A DNA stretch of 64,000 nucleotides from Caballeronia arvi (lineage in GTDB: Bacteria; Pseudomonadota; Gammaproteobacteria; Burkholderiales; Burkholderiaceae), in assembly GCF_001544695.2 (NCBI RefSeq), contig NZ_FCOM02000033.1, positions 23,589-87,588 of the forward strand. Direction: 5' to 3'. A program made the position numbers and the translations under genes. Below are positions 24,905 to 33,716 of this stretch, piece by piece. Each line of letters starts with the position of its first letter. Positions within the stretch are counted from its first letter, which is position 1. Under the pieces are notes generated by a model. That model was not told the DNA's origin, did no database searches, and saw only the letters and a program-made list of their open reading frames with translations.

Positions 24905-24941
24905 TGTTATGTTTTGCTCGTGAATTGAGATAATTATAACA
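24905..24941. promoter_or_regulatory. DeoR-like half-sites in the deoR promoter
   Basis: TGTTAT (24905-24910) and ATAACA (24936-24941) are inverted half-sites of the deo operator, 25 bases apart, inside the AT-rich region just upstream of the deoR start. This could allow autoregulation. The spacing is far wider than in the deoC operator, so the call is weak. Confidence 0.3.
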
Positions 24942-25024
24942 ACGAAAGCGCTGTTTTCGACCCGTACACGCGACACGACCCGACGCTTCACGACGGCCAA
25001 GGCACAACTTGCCCGTGACGGCGT

Positions 25025-25408
25025 CTATTGGCGCGGCGGGACCATCGTTGGCGGGACGACCCAAGCTGCCGTCGGCGCCATGTAATAGGGCGGCGCGTTT
25101 CGTCGCATCAGCGTGCCGGTGACCGAAAGCGTCACGCCGGTCGGAAGCGGCGGTCCGATGATCAGCACCCGGGGGACCAGAACCCGGCCCTGCGCGTCCT
25201 GAGAAAAACGCTTGTCGATCACGCATAGCGGCGGGTCCATCGCCAGCATCCAGACAGGTTGTCGGGCGCCGCCGTCCGTTTCCATGACGTCCTGCACGGG
25301 TGTGCCGCGAAGCGTCATGGTCGTTCCGACCGGGAAGCAGACGGGTCCGGCAGCCCAGGCCGCGCTGGCCCACGTCAACGACAGCACGCAGAGAAGGCGA
25401 TTCTTCAC
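25025..25408 (-). CDS. Small secreted/periplasmic hypothetical protein
   Basis: 127 residues from a GTG at 25408 that follows AGGAGAG by seven bases. A signal peptide (KNRLLCVLSLTWASAAWA) precedes the mature AGPVCFPVG. The mature part has short beta segments: TMTLRGTPVQDV, QPVWMLAMDPPLCVI and VTLSVTGTLMRRNAPPYYM. The VTGTL segment recalls small periplasmic DUF4431-type proteins, but I am not sure. It lies 41 bases downstream of the TetR gene in the same direction and may be co-transcribed. Function unknown. Confidence 0.6.
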   Translation of the reverse strand: MKNRLLCVLSLTWASAAWAAGPVCFPVGTTMTLRGTPVQDVMETDGGARQPVWMLAMDPPLCVIDKRFSQDAQGRVLVPRVLIIGPPLPTGVTLSVTGTLMRRNAPPYYMAPTAAWVVPPTMVPPRQ

Positions 25409-25449
25409 GGGACAACTCTCCTGTTCCATTGGCGCGCCCGGCCGGACAT

Positions 25450-26157
25450 TCAGTCACGGTCGTGGAAATCACCGCCCGCCGCGAGACGCCGTTCCAGCAT
25501 GTCGATATCGTCGCGCAGCAACCGGATCACCGCGGCTGCGCTCGGCTCTCGCAACTGCCTCTCGTTTTCCATCTGCACCGAATGCAAGGCCATGTCGGCG
25601 ATCTGCTCCGAGACCTGTTCGAGCGTACGCGGGCCGGAGGGCGAATACCACCACGCGCTCCAGTTGCACATGCCGATGATCGAGAACGCGGCGACCTTCG
25701 CGTCCAGTGCGCGAAAGTGTCCCTGTTCGATGCCGAATTCGATCGCGTGCTGAAACTGTTCCAGCACCGCGCGCCGCGCCTGCTCCGCGAACTCGCGTTG
25801 CTTCGGCGGCAGATTGCCTTCGTTTCTCTCGACGACCCGAAACTGCAACGGATGCGTGAGGATCAACTGCGCATGACGCAGCACGAGATGCCGCAGCATG
25901 CCGGCCGCATGCTTCATGTGCCCGGGCACCGCTTCCGACGCCAGTTGTCCCGCCGCGCGCGTGACCGTCTCCGTGAGGACTTCGAGAATCGCTTCCTTGC
26001 TCTTGAAGTAGTAGTAGAGCGCGGGCCGGCTCACGCCGATCGCGTCGGAGATGTCGTTGAAGCTCGTGCCGTCGAAGCCACGCTCGATGAAAAGCCGCGT
26101 CGCCACTTCTAGGATGTTTTCGCGCAAGGCGTCGCTCTTGGTCTGGGTTCGGGTCAT
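25450..26157 (-). CDS. TetR-family transcriptional regulator
   Basis: 235 residues. The N-terminal TetR DNA-binding domain (about 12-60) is clear: ENILEVATRLFIERGFDGTS and DAIGVSRPALYYYFKSKEAIL. The C-terminal helical domain of about 170 residues should bind a small molecule, perhaps an aryl-CoA or acyl-CoA. It is divergent from the hydrolase-VOC-ligase-isomerase-monooxygenase cluster and is the natural candidate to control it. Confidence 0.9.
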   Translation of the reverse strand: MTRTQTKSDALRENILEVATRLFIERGFDGTSFNDISDAIGVSRPALYYYFKSKEAILEVLTETVTRAAGQLASEAVPGHMKHAAGMLRHLVLRHAQLILTHPLQFRVVERNEGNLPPKQREFAEQARRAVLEQFQHAIEFGIEQGHFRALDAKVAAFSIIGMCNWSAWWYSPSGPRTLEQVSEQIADMALHSVQMENERQLREPSAAAVIRLLRDDIDMLERRLAAGGDFHDRD

Positions 26158-26300
26158 ATCGCGTTTTCGACGACTGCGTCAGAAAAATCAACACGATACC
26201 GCAAACCGGCGTTGCGCCGTGAACTGGCGGCACGGTTCATCTGAGCTATCGCGCCGCCGCTTAGTCGACGCATCCGTAAAAACGATAATAAAAAATCTAC

Positions 26301-26330
26301 TACATCGTCAAATTATTCGACTAAGATGTA
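26301..26330. promoter_or_regulatory. Candidate TetR operator in the divergent promoter
   Basis: TACATC (26301-26306) and GATGTA (26325-26330) form an inverted pair around an 18-base AT-rich centre, ending 18 bases before the hydrolase ATG and overlapping the place of its promoter. A second inverted pair, TTAGTCGA (26261-26268) and TCGACTAA (26318-26325), spans the region. Either could be bound by the TetR protein; the choice is inferred. Confidence 0.4.
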
Positions 26331-26348
26331 AAAAAAGGAGATGACCCG

Positions 26349-27623
26349 ATGAATCGATCTGAGCAAACGCGCACCGGCCACGGAAGCGCGACCGCAGGAT
26401 TTCTCAACACGGACTGGAATCCGCGCGAACTGCCAGCCGGCGTCAGTACCCGTAACGTCGTGCTGCGCACGCAGGACGGCGCCGCGACGAGCGGTTCGCT
26501 GTATTCGCCCGGGGCGACGGATACCGTCGTGTGCATCATGCATCCGCGCGAGTTCATGGCCTGCCATTACCTGATTCCGGATATCGCCGGCGCGGGCTAT
26601 GCGGCGTGGACGCAAGCGCCGCGTTCGGTGGGCAACGACATGCGCCTCGAACACGAATTCGCGCTCTACGACGTGGCGGCCGGCATGCGCTTTCTGCGCG
26701 AAGCCGGTTTCAAACGAATCGTGCTGCTCGGAAACTCGGGCGGCAGCGGCCTCTACGCGCTCTATGCGCAGCAATCGAATCTCGCACCGGAAAAGCGCAT
26801 CGAGCGCACGCCGGGCGGACGTCCGACGAAACTCGCGTCGCTCGACATGCCGATGATCGATGGCGTGATCTTCGTGGCGCCGCATCCGGGGCAGGGCGCG
26901 CTGTTACAGGGATGCATCGATCCATCGGTGACGGACGAGAACGATGCGCTGAGCGTCGACGATGCGCTCGATCCGTTCGCACCGTCCAACGGTTTCAACG
27001 CGCCGCCGCATTCGTCGCGCTACGACGCGGCTTTCGTCGCGCGCTATCGCGCGGCGCAAACTGCGCGTGTGGCGCGGCTCGACGCCATCGCACGCAATCT
27101 GATCGCCGAACGTCTCGACGCCCGCGCGCGCGTCAAGTCAGCGGGCGATGCAGCCGATTCCCGCTCGCGCCGTGTCGCCGCGCACACGCCGCTGATGACC
27201 ATCTGGCGCACCGACGCCGATCCGCGCTGCTTCGATCTTTCGCTCGATCCGTCCGATCGCCGATACGGCTCGCTGTGGGGCGCGGACCCGTTCGCGTCGA
27301 ACTACGGCTCGGTCGGCTTCGCCCGATGCTGCTCGCCGGAAGCCTGGCTATCGACGTGGTCGGGCGTGTCCTCGAACGCGCTGCTTTCGAAGACCGCGCC
27401 CGCGATCACGCAGCCGTCGCTCGTCGTGGAATACACCGGCGATCAGGCGTGCTTCCCGACCGTCATCGCGAACATTTACGCGAGCCTCGGCTCATCGGCG
27501 AAAACGCATCGTCGCGTGCGCGGCGATCACCACGGCCGCGCGCTCGCCGAGGGCGAAGAGGCGGGCCGCTATGTCGCCGGGCGCATCGTGCGCGACTGGC
27601 TGCGCGAGACCTTTCCTCAATGA
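26349..27623 (+). CDS. Alpha/beta-hydrolase-like protein of an aromatic catabolic cluster
   Basis: 424 residues with an AAAAGGAG ribosome site. An alpha/beta hydrolase core is visible: strand TVVCIMHPREFMACHYLIP (about 59-77), then VLLGNSGGSGLYALYA with predicted nucleophile Ser130, and late SLVVEYTGDQACFP with a probable acid and GDHHGRALAEG with a probable catalytic His. A long insert (about 190-310) lies between the elbow and the acid, which makes it larger than a usual esterase. It is first in the TetR-flanked cluster. Thioesterase action on an aryl-CoA or hydrolysis of a ring-cleavage product are the best guesses. Confidence 0.7.
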   Translation: MNRSEQTRTGHGSATAGFLNTDWNPRELPAGVSTRNVVLRTQDGAATSGSLYSPGATDTVVCIMHPREFMACHYLIPDIAGAGYAAWTQAPRSVGNDMRLEHEFALYDVAAGMRFLREAGFKRIVLLGNSGGSGLYALYAQQSNLAPEKRIERTPGGRPTKLASLDMPMIDGVIFVAPHPGQGALLQGCIDPSVTDENDALSVDDALDPFAPSNGFNAPPHSSRYDAAFVARYRAAQTARVARLDAIARNLIAERLDARARVKSAGDAADSRSRRVAAHTPLMTIWRTDADPRCFDLSLDPSDRRYGSLWGADPFASNYGSVGFARCCSPEAWLSTWSGVSSNALLSKTAPAITQPSLVVEYTGDQACFPTVIANIYASLGSSAKTHRRVRGDHHGRALAEGEEAGRYVAGRIVRDWLRETFPQ

Positions 27624-27653
27624 GATCCGCTTGATCAAACCCGGAGTAACGAC

Positions 27654-28532
27654 ATGAACATGAACGACACGCCCGCCGTCGATCTGGCCTTGCGCCTGCG
27701 CGGCGTGGACCACACCGCGCGGCCGACCTGGCGGCTGAAGGAGACCGTCGAGTTTTATCGCGACGTGCTCGGCCTGCCTCTGATTCATACGATTTCCGCG
27801 CGCGGCTGGGGCCCCGCCACGCATCCGGATTTCCTTCACTTCTTTTTCGATAGCGGCAACGGCAGCACGATCGCGTTCTTTCATTACCTCGGAAGCCGGG
27901 AGCCGGAGACGTTGAGCGGAAGATCGACGCATCCGCCGCGTCCCGACGATCACGTATTCGACGCGACGCACACGGCCTGGCTCGTCGACACGCAAGACGA
28001 ACTGCAGGCGTGGAAGTCGCGGCTGGAGGCGCGCGGCGTGGACGTGTCGGTGGAGACGGCGCACGAGGTGATCGAGTCGATCTACTTTCGCGATCCGAAC
28101 GGCTATTTCATCGAAATCACGCGCAAGCTGCGCTCGCTCGCGCCGCTGGATGCACGCGACGCCGCCGCGACGCTCGAAGCGGCGATCGAACTGCAGACGT
28201 ATTCGCGCGGCGCGACATGTATCGATGAAATCTGGGCGCACAAGGCGGCGCGCTTCGGTGAACGTCTTGAGACGGACGGAAAGCGGCTGCAGATCTTCGT
28301 GCTGAACGTGCCGGAGTTCTCGACGCTGATCGATGCCGCGCGCAAGCTCGAAACCTGTCGCGTCGAGGATAAGGGCGATTACACGGTGATCAGCGCCGCG
28401 GAGCCGGTTTCGTTCGAACGCCGCGCGCTGGGCATGAAGCCCGCGGTCTGGTACGGGCTCTTCACCGGTGGACTGAACGGACGCATCGAGTGCTACGACC
28501 GCGATGTCGTGCGCATCGCGCCGCGCGATTGA
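27654..28532 (+). CDS. VOC-superfamily protein, candidate ring-cleavage dioxygenase
   Basis: 292 residues. The first 160 form a glyoxalase/extradiol-dioxygenase (VOC) module: GVDHTARPTWRLKETVEFYRD with His20, DATHTAWLVD with His106 and YFRDPNGYFIEIT with Glu154. These three are placed like the metal-binding His-His-Glu of VOC enzymes. Residues 170-292 are an extension with another mixed alpha/beta pattern and no obvious second metal site. PcpA-type hydroquinone dioxygenases belong to this superfamily, so ring cleavage of a p-dihydroxylated aromatic is possible. It sits between a hydrolase and an aryl ligase and may replace the cupin gentisate dioxygenase that the cluster lacks. Confidence 0.72.
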   Translation: MNMNDTPAVDLALRLRGVDHTARPTWRLKETVEFYRDVLGLPLIHTISARGWGPATHPDFLHFFFDSGNGSTIAFFHYLGSREPETLSGRSTHPPRPDDHVFDATHTAWLVDTQDELQAWKSRLEARGVDVSVETAHEVIESIYFRDPNGYFIEITRKLRSLAPLDARDAAATLEAAIELQTYSRGATCIDEIWAHKAARFGERLETDGKRLQIFVLNVPEFSTLIDAARKLETCRVEDKGDYTVISAAEPVSFERRALGMKPAVWYGLFTGGLNGRIECYDRDVVRIAPRD

Positions 28533-28564
28533 AACGGCACGTGGACATGCAGGAGACACCATAC

Positions 28565-30265
28565 ATGAGAGGCATCTTTCATCCGATCGACGGCGTGATC
28601 TATTGTCCGCCCGAGCTTGCGCAACGCTATCTCGCATCGGGCGCATGGACCGACACGACACTCGGCGACGCGCTGCGCGCCACCGCCGCGCGCGTGCCCG
28701 AGCGGCCCGCTTATATTTCCGACGAAGCCACCATCACCTTCGCGGAACTCGACGCGCGCAGCGAGCGGCTCGGCGCGGCGCTGCTCGAAACCGGTCTCGT
28801 GCCGGGCGATCGCGCGCTCTTCCAGATGGGCACGACCGTCGACACGGCCGTCGCGCTGATGGGCGCCTACAAGGCGGGCGTCGTGCCGGTGTGCGCGGTG
28901 CCGCAGTATCGCGAAGTCGAAATCGGCCAGCTCGCGGCGCAGTCCGAGCCGCGCGGCTACTTCGTGCAGGCGGATTTCTCGGCGTTCGATCTCGTCGGCT
29001 TCGCGCGGCAGATGTTCGGCCGGATCGCATCGCTCGAACATCTGATCGTCGCACGCGGCGCAGGCGGCGAGGGACATCGCACGATCGACGCGCTCATCGA
29101 GTCGATGCCGCTGGCGCGTGCGCGGGCCATGCTGGCCGACATCCGCATCGGCAGCGAAGACGTGCTGAGCTTCCAGCTTTCGGGCGGCACGACCGGCGTG
29201 CCGAAGATCATCCCACGCTTTCATGCGGAGTACATCGGCCACGCGCTCGACTGGATGCGGCATATCGGCATGAGCGAGGCGAGCCGCATGATCTGGTCGC
29301 TGCCGCTCCTGCACAACGCGGGTCAACTGTATGCGCTCGTCTCGACGGTCGCCGCGGGCACGACGACCGTGCTGATGCCGCGCGTGGATATCGCGCGGAT
29401 GCTGGAACTCATCGAGACGCATCGCGTGACGCACGGGCTTTCCATCGGCCCTGTCGCGCCGCAGATGATCGCGTATCAGGAGATCGCGCGGCACGATCTG
29501 TCGTCGCTGCAACTGTTCGGCACGATGAGCCGCGCCGATTCGCTCGAAGCGCATCTCGGCGTGCCGTGCTTCAACCTGTACGGCACGACCGAAGGCCTGT
29601 TGCTCGGCGCGGGACCGGCGCATGACGTCCAGTTGCGGCACTTCACACAAGGGCTGTCGGGCAGTGCGGCCGATGAAATCCGCGTGCTCGTGCCGGGCAC
29701 CGACGAACCCGTGCCGGACGGCGAGGCGGGCGAACTGTGCTTTCGCGGGCCATCGAGTCTGCGCGGCTATTTTCGTGCGCCCGAGGCGAGCGCGCAGACG
29801 CTGACGTCCGATGGTTTCGTGCGCACCGGCGACATGGTGACGCAAAGGCTCATCGACGGCGTGCGTTGTTACGCGTTCGAAGGCCGGCTGCGCGACAACA
29901 TCAATCGCGGCGGCGAGAAGATCGGCTGCGAGGAAGTCGAGGCATACGTGAGCCATCATCCGGCGGTCGCCGATGCGAAGCTCGTCGCCATGCCCGATGC
30001 GCTGTATGGCGAGAAGGCCTGCGTCTATCTCATCCTGCGCGCGGACCATGCCGCGCCGACAGTGCGGCAGCTTGCCGATTTCCTCATCGGTCAGGGGCTT
30101 GCGAAGTTCAAGTGTCCGGAGCGCATCGAGATCGTCGACGAGTTTCCGGTGACGCGCGTCGGCAAGGTCGACAAGGCGGCCTTGCGCCACGACGTCGCCA
30201 CGCGTCTCGCGCACGAGCACGCCGCGCGCGCCGATGCGCCGGGCATCGCGAAGGAGGGCGCATGA
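28565..30265 (+). CDS. Aryl-acid AMP/CoA ligase (salicylate- or 2,3-DHB-AMP ligase-like)
   Basis: 566 residues from ATG 28565, preceded by AGGAGAC; an in-frame ATG lies at 28547. ANL-family motifs are intact: SGGTTGVPK (206-214), FNLYGTTEG (about 337-345), FVRTGDM, GRLRDNINRGGEKIGCEEVE and the catalytic Lys region VTRVGKVDKAAL. The opening sequence and the GGTTGVPKIIPRFHAEY stretch are closest to 2,3-dihydroxybenzoate-AMP and salicylyl-AMP ligases (EntE, SdgA). No carrier protein lies nearby, so the adenylate is probably passed to CoA. It would activate an ortho-substituted benzoate for the flavin hydroxylase encoded downstream. Confidence 0.85.
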   Translation: MRGIFHPIDGVIYCPPELAQRYLASGAWTDTTLGDALRATAARVPERPAYISDEATITFAELDARSERLGAALLETGLVPGDRALFQMGTTVDTAVALMGAYKAGVVPVCAVPQYREVEIGQLAAQSEPRGYFVQADFSAFDLVGFARQMFGRIASLEHLIVARGAGGEGHRTIDALIESMPLARARAMLADIRIGSEDVLSFQLSGGTTGVPKIIPRFHAEYIGHALDWMRHIGMSEASRMIWSLPLLHNAGQLYALVSTVAAGTTTVLMPRVDIARMLELIETHRVTHGLSIGPVAPQMIAYQEIARHDLSSLQLFGTMSRADSLEAHLGVPCFNLYGTTEGLLLGAGPAHDVQLRHFTQGLSGSAADEIRVLVPGTDEPVPDGEAGELCFRGPSSLRGYFRAPEASAQTLTSDGFVRTGDMVTQRLIDGVRCYAFEGRLRDNINRGGEKIGCEEVEAYVSHHPAVADAKLVAMPDALYGEKACVYLILRADHAAPTVRQLADFLIGQGLAKFKCPERIEIVDEFPVTRVGKVDKAALRHDVATRLAHEHAARADAPGIAKEGA

Positions 30266-30299
30266 TCAGCACCGAACATCCCCACGCAGGAGAAACGCA

Positions 30300-31082
30300 A
30301 TGATGCAGGCCCTGTCCCGAACGTATCGAATCGGCCAGATCGTACCGAGCTCGAACACGACCATGGAAACCGAAATCCCCGCGATGCTGCGCGCGCGGGA
30401 AGCGATTCTGCCCGAGCGCTTCACGTTCCATTCGAGCCGCATGCGCATGCATCGCGTCGTCAAGGAAGAACTGGAGGCGATGAATCGCGAAGGCCTGCGC
30501 TGCGCGGCGGAACTCGCCGATGCGCGCGTCGACGTGATGAGCACCGCGTGTCTCGTCGCGATCATGGCGATGGGGCCGGGCTATCACAGGCAGGTCGAGG
30601 AAGACTTGCGGCGCATCGCGCGTGAGAACCACTGCGAGGCGCCCGTGATGACATCCGCGGGTGCGCTCGTCGCTGGTTTGAAGGCGATGGGCGCGCGCAG
30701 GATCGCGCTCATGGCGCCGTACATGAAGCCGCTGACGGCGGCTGTGGTCGCGTATATCGAGGAAGAGGGCATCGAAGTGCTGGACGCGCTGTCGTTCGAG
30801 ATTCCGGACAACCTCGAAGTCGGCCGCCGCGATCCGCTGCAATTGCTCGACGACGTGAAGCGACTCCATATCGCCAATGCGGACGCGGTCGTGTTGTCCG
30901 CGTGCGTGCAGATGCCGTCGCTCGCCGCGATCCAGATCGCGCAGGACAGGCTCGGCGTGCCGGTGACGTCGACGGCCGTCTGCACCACGCGGCAGATGCT
31001 CGATCATCTCGGCCTCGCGCCGGTCGTGCCGGATGCAGGCGCACTGCTGGGCGAGTCTGTTCGACACATTACGGAATGCTAA
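30300..31082 (+). CDS. Maleate cis-trans isomerase (NicE-like)
   Basis: 260 residues. The protein carries YRIGQIVPSSNTTMETEIPAM (in part), the N-terminal mark of maleate isomerases of the Asp/Glu racemase superfamily, and RFTFHSSRMRMHRV. The two catalytic cysteines are Cys84 in STACLVAIMAMG and Cys202 in SACVQMPS. It turns maleate into fumarate, the last step of the nicotinate route and of gentisate routes that pass through maleate. Its presence predicts that the cluster ends in maleate. The start is one of two adjacent ATGs (30300 or 30303) after GCAGGAGAA. Confidence 0.88.
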   Translation: MMQALSRTYRIGQIVPSSNTTMETEIPAMLRAREAILPERFTFHSSRMRMHRVVKEELEAMNREGLRCAAELADARVDVMSTACLVAIMAMGPGYHRQVEEDLRRIARENHCEAPVMTSAGALVAGLKAMGARRIALMAPYMKPLTAAVVAYIEEEGIEVLDALSFEIPDNLEVGRRDPLQLLDDVKRLHIANADAVVLSACVQMPSLAAIQIAQDRLGVPVTSTAVCTTRQMLDHLGLAPVVPDAGALLGESVRHITEC

Positions 31083-31093
31083 AGGACAACATC

Positions 31094-32245
31094 ATGAAGA
31101 TCGCGGTGATCGGCGGCGGCCCCGCCGGACTGTATTTCTCGATGCTGATGAAGCAGCGTCATCCCGGCGACGAGATCGTCGTTCACGAACGCAACGAGGC
31201 GGGCGCGACCTATGGCTGGGGCGTGGTGTTCTCCGATGTCGCGCTGAGCTTTCTCAAGGAAGCGGATGAAGCGTTCTTCCGCAAGTTCACTGCGCATCAC
31301 GAGCGCTGCGACTATATGGAAGTCGTGCATCGCGGCGTGCCGGTGCGGCTCTCGAACAACCATTTCTCGCGCACATCGCGCATCGATTTGCTGAACGTCT
31401 TGCGCCAGGCTTGCCGCGACACGGGCGTCGACGTGCGCTACAACAGTTGCGTGAACGATCCGGCCGCTCTGCAAGATTACGACGTCGTCGTCGCCGCCGA
31501 CGGCGTGAACAGCGAAGTGCGTGCGCGTCTCGCCGAGCACTTCCAGCCGAGCTTCGACGAGCGGCGCAACAAGTTCGCGTGGTACGGCACGACGCGTCTG
31601 TTTCATCCGGTGTCGCTGATCTTCCGCGAGACGCCGCAGGGCGTATTCATCGCGCATGCATATCAGTACAGCAAGACGCATTCGACGTTTCTCGTCGAAG
31701 TCGATCCGCAGACGTGGCAGCGTTGCGGTCTGGATCACGCGACCGAAGACGAAAGCCGCGCTTTCTGCGAAAACGTCTTCGCCGACGACCTGCGCGGCGA
31801 ACCGCTGCTGACCAATCGGTCGCAATGGTTCCAGGCGAAAGTCGTGAGCAATGCGCGCTGGTCGCACGGCAACGTGGTGCTGCTCGGCGATGCGCTGCGC
31901 AGCGTGCATTTCTCGCTCGGCTCGGGCACGCGCATGGCGATGCAGGATGCCATCGCGCTGTGCGAGGCATTGTCGATTCATCGCGATGACGTTCCCGTTG
32001 CCTTCGCCGCCTTTGAAGCGAGCCGGAAAGAAGCATCGAACCGCTTTCAGGACGCGGCGCGCAAGAGTCTCGACTGGTACGAATCCGTCGATAAGCGCAT
32101 GAATCTCGATCCCGTCAGCTTCGCGTACGACTATATGCGGCGCACCGGGCGCGTCAGTCATGAAGACCTGCGCGAGCGCGATCCCGCGTTCATCGAACAA
32201 GTCGAGGCCGTCGCCGGCAACAAGGCGCAAAGCGCGCACGCGTAA
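31094..32245 (+). CDS. FAD monooxygenase, salicylyl-CoA 5-hydroxylase-like
   Basis: 383 residues from ATG 31094 after AAAGGA. It has the Rossmann GGGPAGLYFS motif (about 8-17) and the second FAD motif VVLLGDALRSVHFSLGSGTR, with GMQ-like helix AMQDAIALCEAL. The region YGWGVVFSDVALSFL and KFAWYGTTRLFHPVSL are like SdgC and the N-terminal half of 2-aminobenzoyl-CoA monooxygenase/reductase. It lacks the old-yellow-enzyme half found in the longer proteins, so it should only hydroxylate. With the ligase it suggests ring 5-hydroxylation of an ortho-hydroxy or ortho-amino benzoyl-CoA. Confidence 0.8.
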   Translation: MKIAVIGGGPAGLYFSMLMKQRHPGDEIVVHERNEAGATYGWGVVFSDVALSFLKEADEAFFRKFTAHHERCDYMEVVHRGVPVRLSNNHFSRTSRIDLLNVLRQACRDTGVDVRYNSCVNDPAALQDYDVVVAADGVNSEVRARLAEHFQPSFDERRNKFAWYGTTRLFHPVSLIFRETPQGVFIAHAYQYSKTHSTFLVEVDPQTWQRCGLDHATEDESRAFCENVFADDLRGEPLLTNRSQWFQAKVVSNARWSHGNVVLLGDALRSVHFSLGSGTRMAMQDAIALCEALSIHRDDVPVAFAAFEASRKEASNRFQDAARKSLDWYESVDKRMNLDPVSFAYDYMRRTGRVSHEDLRERDPAFIEQVEAVAGNKAQSAHA

Positions 32246-32266
32246 GCGTCACATCGAGGAGAGTTC

Positions 32267-33655
32267 ATGGAAGCTTTCGAATCGCGGCGCGAGCCGCTTG
32301 ACGTGCGCGACATCATCGACCATGCGCGCGTGTCGTGCTATCAGGTGATGATCGGCGTGCTCTGCTTTTTCATCGTCGCGCTGGATGGCTTCGACATCGC
32401 CATCATCGGCTTTATCGCGCCGCATGTGCGCAGCGACTGGAATCTGTCGGTGATATCGCTCGGGCCGCTGTTCAGCGCGGGTCTGCTCGGCCTCATGATG
32501 GGCGCCTTCCTGAGCGGTCCGCTCGCCGATCGCATCGGGCGGCGCGGCGTGCTGATTCTGTCGGTCGTATGGTTCGGTGCGGCGTGCCTCGCATCGGCGG
32601 CCGCGCCGGACATCGTGTGGCTGGTCGCGCTGCGGTTCCTGACCGGGTTCGGACTCGGCGGCGCGATGCCGAACGCCATCACGCTCACATCGGAATTCAG
32701 TCCCGAGCGGCGGCGCGGCACCTTGCTGACCTTGATGTTCTGCGGCTTCTCGCTGGGCTCCGCGCTCGGCGGCGTGGTCACGGCGTATCTCGTCGCGGCA
32801 TTCGGCTGGCGCGGCGTGCTGGTCATCGGCGGACTGCTCCCGTTGATGCTGGTGCCGGTACTGTGGTTCGCGTTGCCCGAATCCGTACGCTTCCTCGCGC
32901 TCGGCAAAGGGAACGACGCGCGCATCGCGGCCATCCTGAAACGCGTTGCGCCGGATCGCGCGGCAGCCGACCGGCGTTATCTCACATCCGACGAACGCGC
33001 CAGCGATTCGCCGGTCGCGCGGCTCTTCGACCCGGACTACCGGCGTGGGACGCTTCTCCTGTGGCTCGCATTCTTCATGAGTCTGTTGCTGCTGTACATG
33101 CTGATCAACTGGCTGCCGTTTCTCGGGGCGCGAGCGGGGCTGTCGCTCAAGCAGGCATCGGTCTTTGCGGGCTTGCTGCAAGGCGGCGGCGTGCTCGGCG
33201 CGATCGTGCTGGGCATCCTGATCGACCGGTTCGATGCATACCGGGTCGTGAGCGCGGCCTATCTCGTCGGCGCCGCGGCGGTCGCATCGCTCGCGGTCGC
33301 GGACTCCGCCTTGTGGCTCGCCGCGGGCATTTTCGTGACAGGGTTTTGCGTGAGCGGTTCGCAGGTTTGCGCGAATGTCATTGCGTCAGGGTTCTATCCG
33401 ACATCGAGCCGGGCGACGGGCGTGGCGTGGGCGCTCGGGGTCGGGCGGATCGGCGCGATCGTCGGATCTTTCGGCGGGGCCCTGATGTTGTCCGCGGGGT
33501 GGTCCAACGCGGCGCTCTATCTCATCCTGGCGCTGCCCGCGACGCTTTCCGCCGCGGGCATCGTCTTCGCAGGCATCTGCCGCGCGCGGACAGCGGCGGT
33601 TTCGCCCGATGCGGACGTTGCAATGGAACTGAACGGTGCCGAGGCGGGATCGTAG
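32267..33655 (+). CDS. Aromatic acid:H+ symporter (AAHS family MFS)
   Basis: 462 residues, twelve predicted membrane segments. Segment 1 holds VALDGFDIAIIGFIAP, the D-G-F-D motif of BenK/PcaK-type carriers, and the 2-3 loop holds GPLADRIGRRGVL; the 8-9 loop holds LIDRFDAYRV. It is the last gene of the TetR-flanked cluster, 21 bases after the monooxygenase, and strongly supports an aromatic acid as the substrate. It follows GAGGAGA. Confidence 0.88.
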   Translation: MEAFESRREPLDVRDIIDHARVSCYQVMIGVLCFFIVALDGFDIAIIGFIAPHVRSDWNLSVISLGPLFSAGLLGLMMGAFLSGPLADRIGRRGVLILSVVWFGAACLASAAAPDIVWLVALRFLTGFGLGGAMPNAITLTSEFSPERRRGTLLTLMFCGFSLGSALGGVVTAYLVAAFGWRGVLVIGGLLPLMLVPVLWFALPESVRFLALGKGNDARIAAILKRVAPDRAAADRRYLTSDERASDSPVARLFDPDYRRGTLLLWLAFFMSLLLLYMLINWLPFLGARAGLSLKQASVFAGLLQGGGVLGAIVLGILIDRFDAYRVVSAAYLVGAAAVASLAVADSALWLAAGIFVTGFCVSGSQVCANVIASGFYPTSSRATGVAWALGVGRIGAIVGSFGGALMLSAGWSNAALYLILALPATLSAAGIVFAGICRARTAAVSPDADVAMELNGAEAGS

Positions 33656-33716
33656 TTGGTCGGCACGTCACGGTGTCGATGAGGACATCAGCGCTCTCAT
33701 CGTCGGTCGGGATTCC

